Assembly (NCBI GenBank): GCA_026874595.1
Contig: CM049320.1
Location: 53,969,070 to 54,033,069 of the forward strand
Source of the DNA: Sipunculus nudus
Taxonomy: Eukaryota; Annelida; Sipuncula; Golfingiida; Sipunculidae
Length of the DNA: 64,000 bases
Reading direction: 5' to 3'
Under the pieces are notes generated by a model that did not search any database, was not told the DNA's origin, and saw only the letters and a list, made by a program, of their open reading frames with translations. Below, piece by piece: positions 53,896 through 64,000 of this stretch; within the stretch, counting starts at the first letter, position 1, and the number at the start of each line of letters is the position of its first letter. The position numbers and the translations under genes were made by a program.

Positions 53896-55263
53896 GTAAG
53901 GGTCAAAGGTCAATGTCAACCTAAACTAGTGAGGGTTGCCATTTGGAGAAGGAGGGTAAAGGAGAAAAGATATGTATAACCTTTCAGAACCCCTCTTTAC
54001 TATTTCATATTTGATTTGTACTGGCTACTGTACCCTACTTGTTTTTGTTCCAAAGCTTATTTGCATTGAGAAATGCAAATACCAAACTTTAAAACAATTC
54101 CTTAAGTCCTCAGAAGATAAAATATATATATATATATATATATATATTTAAACAGTATACCTGTAGCCCACCCCCCCCCCCCCCCCCCCAAGATTTGTAC
54201 AGCCTTAACCTTTTACAAGAATCTTCATGAATGATAGACTTCATAACTTAATATTAATTCTTTCTGTGACCAAGTAACCTGCCTGGTCTCTATGAATCAC
54301 GATTTTCAAATGACATTGTGAAAATATGCAGCCATTTTTAAAGGCATTATATATGCATTCTCTCCATAACCATTCAGTCATTTGCAGGATTTTTGCCCCA
54401 AGTGTTCATATCTTTATGAAAGGAAATGTGTTTGGGAAATTCAGACCCAGGATATATTTAGTTATACTGCAGGACATCTTGGAAACCCTTTCATAGCAAC
54501 TGTTGCTCTCCTTGAATTCTTTTGAAGAAAAATGTTAGGACAATTACTGTGACGTTTTTTTCCATGCTTTATGAAAGGATATGCACTATAGAAGAACTTC
54601 TTTATTTAAATCCCTATGCAAACCACACCAAAAATTAAGAAATTTTTATTCAGTATCTTTATACATAGGAGACACAAAAAAGTTCAAAATATAATATTCC
54701 CCACCATATTTTCCCATGAAGGTGATATTCATATTTCTTAGTCCTAATATACTAGGACCTGAAACACAGATGAAACAAAAACAATTTAAATATTTGTCTT
54801 CCGACTTATGAATTGAAAATATTCTTCCATTATTACTTAGAAAATTTACAACTCACCTTCATTTACCCAACATCCATACCACTCTACCTCATTTAAACTC
54901 AATCACACCCAAACACTCTGAATACTAATGAATTGCCATTGTATATTGTTAGTGGATACATAAGGGAGAGAGTCAAGGTAAGCTTAAAGTAGCTTGCACT
55001 CAATCCCATTGATGCTTGTATAATGTGATATATATATGTGCATACTCAGTAACAATAAAATATTTCAAACAGAGGATATGCACTATAAAATTAGATCCTT
55101 TAAAATCCAACATGTCTGCTTGGCAGCCAACTCATGCACAACTCAAATGTTTTATGATAAACAAAATATAGTATATTAACTGTCCCTGTTCATTATTATG
55201 ATTCCTTTCTATGTTATGATAATTATCAAGTCAAGATATGTATATATTTTTTAAATATTTCAG
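53896..55263 (+). other. Intron 12, no gene seen
   Basis: AT-rich with a (TA)n run near 54123-54147 and a run of 19 C at 54171-54189. Confidence 0.65.
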
Positions 55264-55355
55264 AGGCAGTACAGGCACCTTGTTGTTCAGAATGGCATCA
55301 CCTGAGGTTAAGGAACAATGGATACATGAGCTCAGAAGGACAAAACTGGCACACG
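55264..55355 (+). CDS. ARHGEF10-like: ARHGEF10-like exon 13, end of PH-like region
   Basis: Acceptor aatatttcag, donor ACG/GTGAAG; phase 2 in, phase 1 out. Contains MASPEVKEQWIHELRR, the C-terminal PH helix with its Trp. Confidence 0.88.
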
Positions 55356-57399
55356 GTGAAGATCATGTCAAAATATTACCACAGTTGTATATACATTAGA
55401 GATATAGATGCTTTATGGCAAAACAAACCAGAAATGTACACTATTCCAAGTCTACCATCTGATACTAAATATTTCATTAGCCACTGCAGCTATCATAATG
55501 AAATTTTAAGAATGTACTGGTCATGTAACAGCACACAGAGATAAAAGCATTTATCGGCATTGATTATGACTTACTTTCTGTGAGCTGATATGTATTCTCT
55601 GCTCTTCTTTTAATTTTTTTAAAGGACTCTAATTATAACATGATGTTACACTTTCATGTCAAAGTACACAACAATTCTTTAGAGGAAGGGAAATTTAAAT
55701 ATAAATTGAGCCAAATTATGCAAAAAGTGGGGTTTATTATGACATCTTTAAATTTTAGATAATGAGCCTCATTTATACCATTGAGGTTATCACTATGCAA
55801 GTCAGAATCAACCAAGCCAGTTTTTCAAACAGTTACTTAAAATTTGTAAATTTTCACTGGGATATTTCCATCTTGGATAACATTTCATAGTTAAGGTCCA
55901 ATGTGTAAATAAGTAATGCATGGGCTGCCAGGATATCCACTATCGGTTGAAAAAGAATTAATTTCTTTACATATTTAGTCTGGTGGGGACACCCTAAAAT
56001 CTTTCATTTTTAAAGAAATTTCAATAGTATTTTTGAGACTGCCAGAGAAAAGCAACATGACATTTCCTCAGAGCTCTGTGATTTCATGTATGTGCAAAAT
56101 GTGGGTTTTAGTTTGTATGGAAAACGGGGAAAGGATTTGAGAAGGATGCAGTGAAAGTACAGTCAAGCCCTCTTTTTGTCATGTTGGTGGTGTATGCTTA
56201 AAATTATGACAATAACCAGGATGTGATATTATGCAGGCTTCTCATTGATGTTCTCTTGAGACACAGGAGAAGCATCATGTCTCAAATGATATAAAATAAA
56301 TCATCACGAAAAAGGAGACAGAAACGTGTATGAATACGTTTATTGCACAATAGCATATCATATTGCATTTATGTGCACCTGACAATTTATTTCCTGTAAT
56401 TTTTGTGCTGCATGCCGCAATAACTGAACAAAATCCGACTTGCCAACAGAAAGAGGTGTAGTGTCTGGTCAGGAGGTCAAATGTCTGGAAATATGCGGCA
56501 CAGTTAAAATGTTATGCATAGACAAACTATTTTACTAGATAATACTTTCCCTATTATTATTGCACCTTATTTTCCGGATTTCCTATTAATGACTCAAACT
56601 TTCATGATCATCTTTATGAAAGGACTGTTTGGGGAGTGAACATTGTCAAAATTCTGAAGTTTCACAATGATTGAGGTTTTGGACTGGGTAACTCCTCAAG
56701 TGCTTACCAAACCTCCAGCTGTTTGTTTACATTTATAGGGGATTTTCAGTCGTAAGCAACGTTAACAGTTCTTGCTTCATATCATCTGTGGGAAAGTCAC
56801 CGAGGTGTAAACTGCCGCCTTTCAAAGGCCAGGTGTTCATTATGTATGACATGTAATCGCAAACATCCCCCTTGTTAATGTGTGAAGAAACACAATGATC
56901 TGGATTGCCGTGGTCTCTTAAGATGCTAATTTGCTAAGTGACAGGGAGTGTCCTGCATGCATCACCACACTTACCTGCCCACACAGGTGGGAGATGTGTG
57001 GGAGATCCCCTGACTGATTACAGGCTCTTGGCCTTGTTAATGGCTGTGTGGGCATTTGATGTGGTATTAACTGCGAACTGGTATAACTGACTAGGGTTCC
57101 AAGCATGACAATAAACAGGATTATGACAATTTTCCATTATATTAAACAATCAGATTTACCATGGTTTATATAGGAAATGGTGTGGGATTTATGTAACACT
57201 AACATGATTTTCTATTAACCAATATGACACAAAGTGGGCACGACTGTAATCTTAGGACATATCATCTAGACAGGAATGTATTTTTGGAGAGAGTTTGGTT
57301 TAGATGTGAGGTGGACACTGTGGAGAGGAATAATGTGTTTCTGTGACCACAACCAATACCACAAAGGAGAGGATTTAATTAGAAATGTTAATGTTGTAG
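55356..57399 (+). other. Intron 13, no gene seen
   Basis: AT-rich intron of 2 kb. No coding frame with support and no recognised repeat. Confidence 0.6.
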
Positions 57400-57512
57400 A
57401 TGCCAGTAATCAGCCAGGCTGGTACCTCCCAGAGACAGAGCTGTCCCCGATGAGCCGACGTCCACTGTTCATGAAACCACTTCCTGTGGATGTCACAAGA
57501 GAAGATGCAAAG
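57400..57512 (+). CDS. ARHGEF10-like: ARHGEF10-like exon 14
   Basis: Acceptor taatgttgtag, donor AAG/GTATAT; phase 1 in, phase 0 out. Contains NQPGWYLPETELSPMSRRP. Confidence 0.88.
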
Positions 57513-58249
57513 GTATATTCCACTTGGTTCTGTAAGATATATTTCCCTTTGTATTGTAAGGTCCAGTTATATATTGTTCTGTAAGTTATGTCACATTGTA
57601 CTGTATATATCAAAGTCCCCATGCCATGATAAAGTCATGAACTTTTTAATCTTAAAATTCAGTACTTAAGAGGGCATGATTTTCAGTGAATTTTCAAAAA
57701 AGTCATAACACAGTATGTTTTCTTGTATTGGTCTCACACTTTTGAGAGTTTGAATGTTCATTGCAACCCCAATTTAGATACAGATGATCACCCAACTGTG
57801 GACAGGAGGGCATGCGTTAATTCCTGTTTGTGTGTTAATGTGTTTGTGCAGAATTGTCTCACACAATCATGTATGGGCATTTCAGGGAATGGGCCAGTGA
57901 GAAATTGATTAAATTTTGGTGTTGATCCAGGACATGATTCAGATCCAGGAATATCATCAAGGAATATCCACATATGTAGAGTCACTTGTCAGGGGCAGAT
58001 CCAGGATTTAGGAAAAGGGGGGTCAAACCAAGGACTATGGAAAACCTAAAAAAAGGTCGCAAAATTGGTCTGAAACCCTCTAGAAAAATTGATTCAGCTG
58101 GAAAAGGGGGTTCCAGACCTCCAGGACCCCACCCTGACTCTGCTTCTCCTTGTGCATGAATGAACCATGTAATATTGGTAGAATGAATGAATGGCAGATT
58201 TCAAGTGAATTGTTTGATTTCTTTTGATGCTCTATATTTTCATTCACAG
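57513..58249 (+). other. Intron 14, no gene seen
   Basis: AT-rich; no supported feature. Confidence 0.6.
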
Positions 58250-58512
58250 GTTCACTGTGCAGTACCGGTACTTCTTCCAACCTATGATGACAAGAGTGTA
58301 GGAACACAACATTTATGGGTGTGCAGTAGTGGGGATGACTCAAGCCGTGTCACAATTGTATCTCTCCACCATGAGAAACCACACGTAGTAGAATCGTTTG
58401 AAGCTTGTGACGGAGATGTTTCACATGTAGAAGTAGTGCCAGGGTTTGCCACCACAGACAAGTCCATTGCTTTTGCTGCAGACACAATTTGGATGGTCAC
58501 AACAAGGAACAG
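58250..58512 (+). CDS. ARHGEF10-like: ARHGEF10-like exon 15, start of propeller-like region
   Basis: Acceptor tcattcacag, donor CAG/GTAATA; phase 0 in, phase 2 out. Contains HLWVCSSGDDSSRVTIVSLH and IAFAADTIWMVTTRNR. Confidence 0.92.
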
Positions 58513-59109
58513 GTAATATATACTGTGGTGACCTTTTCTTTGGCAAGGGTTTCAAATTCACAATATTTGGGAATGGGGAAATTAAAACCTTTTGTGAATA
58601 AGGTATTGCATCTACAAAGGTGATCAGTAATTTATTCTTTAGCCCCAATGGCATCTGAGGTGTGTTGTGCTGAAAGCGTCAATATTAGCACACATTTTAT
58701 GTTACCCATAATTTAAAGATTGTTAGTATATATAATATCAATAGTTTTGTTTATCTGCCAACTTTTGTATAACTTTGAGTAATTGGAAAAATTTCTCTCA
58801 GCTCCTAGCGCTAGTGTTAAGATTTTATGTATATGATAGGTATTTGATCAGTCCATAATTCAAGTTACTATATGGTTAGTTGCATAAATGAAACCTTTGT
58901 GAAAGAATGAAGAAGGGAAAAGAGGGGAATGTTTAATCTCATGACTGTGAAGCCAGTCACAGTATATCAATAAATGTTATAGCAAAAAGGTGAGAATATT
59001 GCATGTGGATTGGACTCAGCAGCAAAAGACTCCTTAGTTCTAACCCCTATCACCTGTGTAGCTTTTGTATGGTTGGGAGGAACAGAGGGGCACACTGTTT
59101 TGTAACCAT

Positions 59110-59160
59110 AGACATAGCTTTTGCTGCAGATGCAATACAGATGGTCACAACAAGAAACAG
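59110..59160 (+). pseudogene. Partial duplicate of the end of exon 15
   Basis: Encodes DIAFAADAIQMVTTRNR and is followed by a GTATTG donor-like site, matching IAFAADTIWMVTTRNR of exon 15 about 650 bp upstream. The preceding part of the exon is missing; the frame just before it is not similar. It is in the intron 58513-59694, which otherwise shows no gene. Confidence 0.72.
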
Positions 59161-59694
59161 GTATTGTATACATGAATTAATGTTGCAGCGGGGGCAAGCA
59201 CTTACAAGATGATATATTTGATTACTTTGGGGATGATGTCAAACTCACGAGCTAAACACTCCTTAATGTTAATCCCCTCCCCATACATTGTGCAGTTGTG
59301 CAGTAGGGTGACCAGAGGGTCTTGGGGGAGGGGGCATGTGAGATGAAGGGTTTTCTGTCAGAGACACTTCTGCATGCACTGCCAGCAGAAAATTTTTCTG
59401 TCTTGAAATACAAAATTCCTCTTAAGGTATGCTTTCAGTGAGGTAAAACAAAAATCATTTGTGCATATAGTTGTTAAATTTTCAAGTATCATTGTGATTT
59501 TGTCTACTTGAACCTCTCTTGTTAAACAAAAACATGACACATACATGTCAGCTTGTCCCAGTCTCATCTTAACAAAACACACTAAAAATCAATAAAATTG
59601 TTGTAATTTGTTTTAGACATTTCTCAAATAAACAATATTTAGATGAATAGCATTGTACTATGTATTGTGATTAACTATGCATTTTGTTAAACAG

Positions 59695-59846
59695 GGTTTT
59701 AATATTTCGAGCGGCTGATACAGAACACAGGAAACCAGCATTAGGGTTCACGGCACCAGGAAGGGTCACGTCCATACGGTACCTCGACGGCAGGATTTAC
59801 ATGGGCCTCTTCAGAGGAGCTCTTTTGATTTATGCAAGAGACAATG
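59695..59846 (+). CDS. ARHGEF10-like: ARHGEF10-like exon 16
   Basis: Acceptor ttgttaaacag, donor ATG/GTAAGT; phase 2 in, phase 1 out. Contains LDGRIYMGLFRGALLIYAR, a propeller blade repeat. Confidence 0.92.
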
Positions 59847-60146
59847 GTAAGTTGAGGTTCAAGATAAAATTCAAAATTATATTATACTGAAGTTAAAATT
59901 GTTAAAAGTCTAAGGTTGTGGAACAAGAGTCTTTATAAACTTCAGAAAAAATGACTCATTATGGTAATTTTAAGTTGAGAAAGTTTAAAGTTTGAGGTTA
60001 GATACAATTGGTGAAAGGAAACTTGATTTTGGTGAATATGTTAAAAGTTAACAGTATGACTGAAACTATCTTTGTAAAATTGAATACATGACTAGTTTTA
60101 TAGTGTAATTGTTATAAATCTACAAACCCCCAAACACCTGCTGTAA

Positions 60147-60442
60147 GGCCAAAAAAAAGGTATGGTTTTCAGGCACCGCCCACATCGATTTTAACCCCCT
60201 GCATCAAATATTTTTTTATATTGATTTTCTTCTTTCAAGAAGATGAAATAATACCATTTTGGTAATATTTTCTTTGTTATCTAGTGTTTTTACTTGTTTT
60301 GCAAAATAGTTTTGTTATTATCATGCTTTTCCCTGATAATATGACATTTTCATCGAATCATACAAAAAAAAGTTTTAAAAAAATTGCCTGTCTTCACTGA
60401 TTTCTGAAAAAAACTGTCTGCGAGCCATACCTTTTTTTTGCC
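60147..60442. mobile_element. MITE-like element of about 296 bp in intron 16
   Basis: Inverted ends ggccaaaaaaaaggtatgg and ccataccttttttttgcc. Related to the element at 31470-31766 inside the Polinton. Confidence 0.55.
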
Positions 60443-60537
60443 TAATCTGTCTGCACAAAAAAGTGGGACTCGGTGAACAAGTGGTCAGTATTGATTTATA
60501 GCTGCTGTTATATGTTATGTACTGGTTACATTTTTAG

Positions 60538-60704
60538 ATGGTATGTGGGTTCTTGATGACCCATTGAGAGTTGACCTTGGTATGGGACCTGTGAACTACC
60601 TGCTTCCTATAGAACATCACATCTGGGCAGCCTGTGGACATGAAGTACTCAAAACCCAAGTCACTACAAACATAGATGATGTTGGCAAGGACCATGTAGA
60701 CCTT
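60538..60704 (+). CDS. ARHGEF10-like: ARHGEF10-like exon 17
   Basis: Acceptor ttacatttttag, donor CTT/GTAAGA; phase 1 in, phase 0 out. Contains VNYLLPIEHHIWAACGHEVL. Confidence 0.92.
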
Positions 60705-61201
60705 GTAAGAACATTCTAAATTTATTTGAAAATAAGTAAAGCTGTGAATCTTTAGAGGTTGTTGCTTTACATTAGCATTTTCCAAATTCTTGCAATTTTG
60801 GGAAATAACCCAATAATTGAGACATACCTGAAATATATTTTTCTACCTTTATGATTTTTCTAAAAAGAAATTTAAGAAGGATTGATGAACATGAGTGATA
60901 ATTATACCATTTTATAATCAACGTAATTGGTAATATGGCCTTTTGATAAATGTAGTGAAAAAGTCGTATTCTGAGTGACAGGACCTACAAAAGGAAATTT
61001 ATGATTTCATGTAAGCGTTCAAGGTTCTACTTGTACAACACAGGGTAATATTTTTTAATAACACTTTAAGGTTATCCAGAAAATTAAATGTAGCCACGAT
61101 AAAATGGCATTGGTAGATGTGTATGCAGTTACTTTAAAAAAAAAAATTGTGAAATAAAGAAATGAATATTTTCATGATAAAAATGATTATGTAATTTACA
61201 G

Positions 61202-61364
61202 GTTCGCCACCAGGTGGCAGGAGAGGTAAGCTGTGTGGTGAAGGCAGGTGCTGGCTTGCTGATGTCATTTGCTGGGCAGCCTGACATAGCAGTATACCAG
61301 CTTGAAGACTTTGAACATCTTCAGACAGTCTCAGTTGCTGCTGCAGTCAATAAAGTACTACCAG
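61202..61364 (+). CDS. ARHGEF10-like: ARHGEF10-like exon 18
   Basis: Acceptor aatttacag, donor CAG/GTACAT; phase 0 in, phase 1 out. Contains LLMSFAGQPDIAVYQLEDFE. Confidence 0.9.
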
Positions 61365-61940
61365 GTACATATTTATTGGCTTGGATGACCTTTTTTGACT
61401 GATCTTTCTTCATTCCTCTTGTGAGCAATTGGCCATAAGGAGCCAGTGCACATTCAGTAAACACGAAGGTGTTATAATTTATCATTCATTTATTTCTTTG
61501 AAAGTTCTTATAGAAAAATAAAGTTAAGTCAAAGTAACCTATATTTTGCCAGTAAGGTGTTGAATCTGCATCTTAAATGACAGACTTTTTCCCCAGCAGC
61601 AGGTGTCATCGACAAGGGCCATAGCATCTTTCCATCCATCCATCACAAATATGATGTTAACTAATAAAAAAATAATTAAGGCACAGTCACCAAACTGGCA
61701 GCATAAAGTATTTGATTAATAATAGAACACTGGTTGTTTTAGATCTTTCAGTTATCGAATATATTTTTATAACCAATATCTACCACTAGTATATATCAAT
61801 CCTTAACATGTTTTAGTTGTTCATATTCAAATGAACTGATTGTAATTCTAGGATTAAAGAATGGTTTCAGGGATCATCCTTTTTTTTTTCTTTGATATTT
61901 TATAATTTTTAATAATCTTACTGTGTGCTTTCTTTGTCAG
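61365..61940 (+). other. Intron 18, no gene seen
   Basis: AT-rich, no supported feature. Confidence 0.6.
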
Positions 61941-63280
61941 ATCCACAGGGTGAGCCAACATATGTCACTACTCTGTTAGCCAGCAGAGGTCTTCTTTGGA
62001 TCGGGACTAACGTGGGCTGCATCTTAAGTCTGGGTCTTCCCCGCCTTGAAGGAATCCCCAAAATCAAAGGGAGGCCGTCAGTCTCATACCACGCTCACCT
62101 GGGCCCAGTCAGGTTTATTGTTCCAATATACTGCCATCCAACGGCATTGTTCACTGACACTGATTGTGTAAGTGACCCTGCAGATCAAATCCCAAAGGCT
62201 GAAGGGAATGTGCAATTAAGCTCCAGTCAGAAAACCCATGAGGTTAAAAATGATGGCAAGGATGAGTTAGGTTTGAAATCTCAGTCCTCAGAAGGTCAGG
62301 TGAATAGTGATGAGGTTTTCTCTGCAGCGAGACAGCTACTACCTACTGGTGGTGAACAATGCTCCACGAGTACCCCAGATCTTCGTTTCACAGGAAACCC
62401 ACAAATAAAGGAAGATGTCCGGGACATTTACCATGATTTGATGCAGAACTCTGAGGGCATTTATGAACAGGAAGTCTTTGGAGTTAAAGTAAAGAAGAAA
62501 CTTCTAACTTTCAAGGAAAAATGGAAGGAAACAGTTTCAGATCGAATAATACAGAAGAAAGAATCGTTTAACCGAAAAGCCAATCGGAGTATGCCACCAA
62601 TGAAAATCAAAAGGTCAAAGAAGGGGTCAGTCAAAGATGATGCCATAGAAACCGTGCCAGAAGTTATTTATGGTAATTTAAGTCAAGGAAGGGAAAGTAC
62701 AGAAAGTGACATAACGGGGAATAGGTCGTCTTTGGAAGACAAAGATAATTCATTGAATCATTCCCCCTTTGAAACACATGATCATACTCCTAACAGGTCT
62801 TCCCTTGATGACAAAGAAAGTCCATGCAATCAGTCGTCTATAGAAGACAAGGACAACTCTATACCGTTAGATCAAAGTCAATCCAATGTTACAGAGACTT
62901 CAGAGGTTCAGAATACGCCAGTTAAAAAGGACAAACCATCTTTGCCAAAAAAGCCAAGAATATTTCGTGGCAAAGATGACAGTGATGAAACTGCCAATGA
63001 TATGGTGATTTCTAGCCCTATACCATCTGCTTCTGTTAGTGTATCTAATAATCAACAGAGTGGGTTTGTCACAGTTACATCGGGGACGGAGTCTGAAGGA
63101 CACAGTGGGAGTCTTTCCCCAAGTAGTACTGCAAAGCGGTCCCATGTTCCCAAGCACCAAGGTAGTCAGAGTGTTGTCATGGTAACAGGGGGTGAAGGTC
63201 ACATAAACTGGCATGAGAAAACAGCAAGAGACTGTCAGTATGAAGATGTGTGTTTGCTACTGTGGCTTTGCCCAGAATAG
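61941..63280 (+). CDS. ARHGEF10-like: ARHGEF10-like terminal exon 19
   Basis: Acceptor ctttctttgtcag; 1,340 bp to the TAG at 63278-63280. It opens with the conserved TTLLASRGLLWIGTNVGCIL and LPRLEGIPKI blade. A low-complexity, Ser/Asp/Lys-rich insert of about 330 residues follows, with imperfect NRSSLEDKDNS-type repeats. It closes with VMVTGGEGHINWH and LLLWLCPE, which resembles the end of the family propeller. The insert looks disordered and is longer than I expect in vertebrate relatives. Confidence 0.9.
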
Positions 63281-64000
63281 GGGGATTTGTATATATATAT
63301 ATACCAAGAAGAAATTATTTCTCATATGCCTGCATTTGTCTTATCACTGTAACAACCCTTCTCATTAGACATCTCTCTTTGTTCATTCCTCATCTCACCA
63401 GACCGCTGTCACATCACCTTAAGTTTTTTAGTAATAGACACATACATGCCAAATTAAACTATTAACCGAACATAAGCGAAAGAATCAGTTTTAATCATTT
63501 TAAAAGTGTTTCACCTTAAATCAGTCTCATTTTCCCTGGGAAGTGTTAAATGGATATCCGGACCAGCATTGGCAGTAACATATTACAGGGATCAAGCTTT
63601 TCAGGCTGACCTAGTTGAGTATTTGAAGAATACAAATGTCTGCAAAGCTTAATTTTGATCTTAATATCTTCTAATATAATATATATGATGGACAGTCCTT
63701 CCATTTGATTGTCAGTATCACTGGCATATTTCTACCTGTAACAGATGTACAAAATATGATTTCACGTGCTCATCTTGATAAGCCTCTACCTGATTCTCCA
63801 CAGAAGTAAATCATTTAATCATTTAGAGATTAATTCAGGAAAATACAGTTTGTAAGTAACGTGAAAAGATCGACTCACAAGTAGTAAGGATTTAGAGTCA
63901 TAGGGGATAAAATGTTTTATATGTTCGACATTTGGTAATCAGTAATTGCAATTAGGTTTTACTAGTTCTGGGAACCGTTGACAATTAGATAAGAAATGGG
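63281..64000 (+). other. 3' flank/3' UTR of the host gene
   Basis: AT-rich non-coding sequence after the stop. No clear AATAAA hexamer and no other gene were seen up to the window end. Confidence 0.5.

Overview
The window looks like nuclear DNA of an invertebrate, most likely a bivalve mollusc. The reasons are long AT-rich introns, many (TA)n microsatellites, AGGTCA-rich dispersed intron repeats, and an intact host gene interrupted by a very large mobile element. The organism is an inference from repeat style and gene content; no species marker was seen.

Host gene (+ strand, 163-63280 and continuing upstream): 19 exons with matching splice phases encode about 1,285 residues of an ARHGEF10/ARHGEF10L-type Rho guanine-nucleotide exchange factor. 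In order they carry an acidic N-terminal WGSSEFEEYED segment, a DH domain (exons 4-8), a PH-like region (exons 9-13) and a C-terminal beta-propeller-like region (exons 15-19). The stop is at 63278-63280. Introns hold AGGTCA-rich repeat arrays, MITE-like elements, a solo-LTR-like repeat, a minisatellite that starts at an exon boundary and a copied exon end.

Polinton/Maverick (6821-34509, 27,689 bp): inserted in host intron 3. It has 469-bp terminal inverted repeats beginning AGTAGTG and a perfect 6-bp target duplication TAGGTC (6815-6820 and 34510-34515). A left (+) block (7351-9941) holds two related two-unit proteins and small membrane or accessory ORFs. A long (-) block (28191 down to 10047) holds protein-primed PolB with an inserted endonuclease-like domain, the packaging ATPase, two small conserved proteins, a DDE integrase, a Cys/His-rich protein, a two-pass membrane protein, a three-copy structural module, several very basic core-like proteins, the major capsid protein and an adenain-like protease. 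The two blocks converge at about 10.0 kb with polyadenylation signals on both strands. The gene set is that of a virus-like (polintovirus/adintovirus) element, and all core ORFs are open.

The least ordinary part is the right end of the element (28.6-32.0 kb, - strand). There I can assemble a six-exon gene of about 351 codons with only phase-0 introns, its own CRE plus TATA promoter, a first exon coding a C2H2 finger, and three small exons that arose by tandem exon-plus-intron duplication. The terminal repeats carry a perfect three-unit heat-shock element and two 12-bp palindromes, and TGACGTCA (CRE) palindromes recur in front of element genes. Together these suggest an element that uses host splicing and stress/cAMP-type transcription factors. 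The final 2 kb before the right terminal repeat is a (TA)n-rich repeat array without a recognisable gene.
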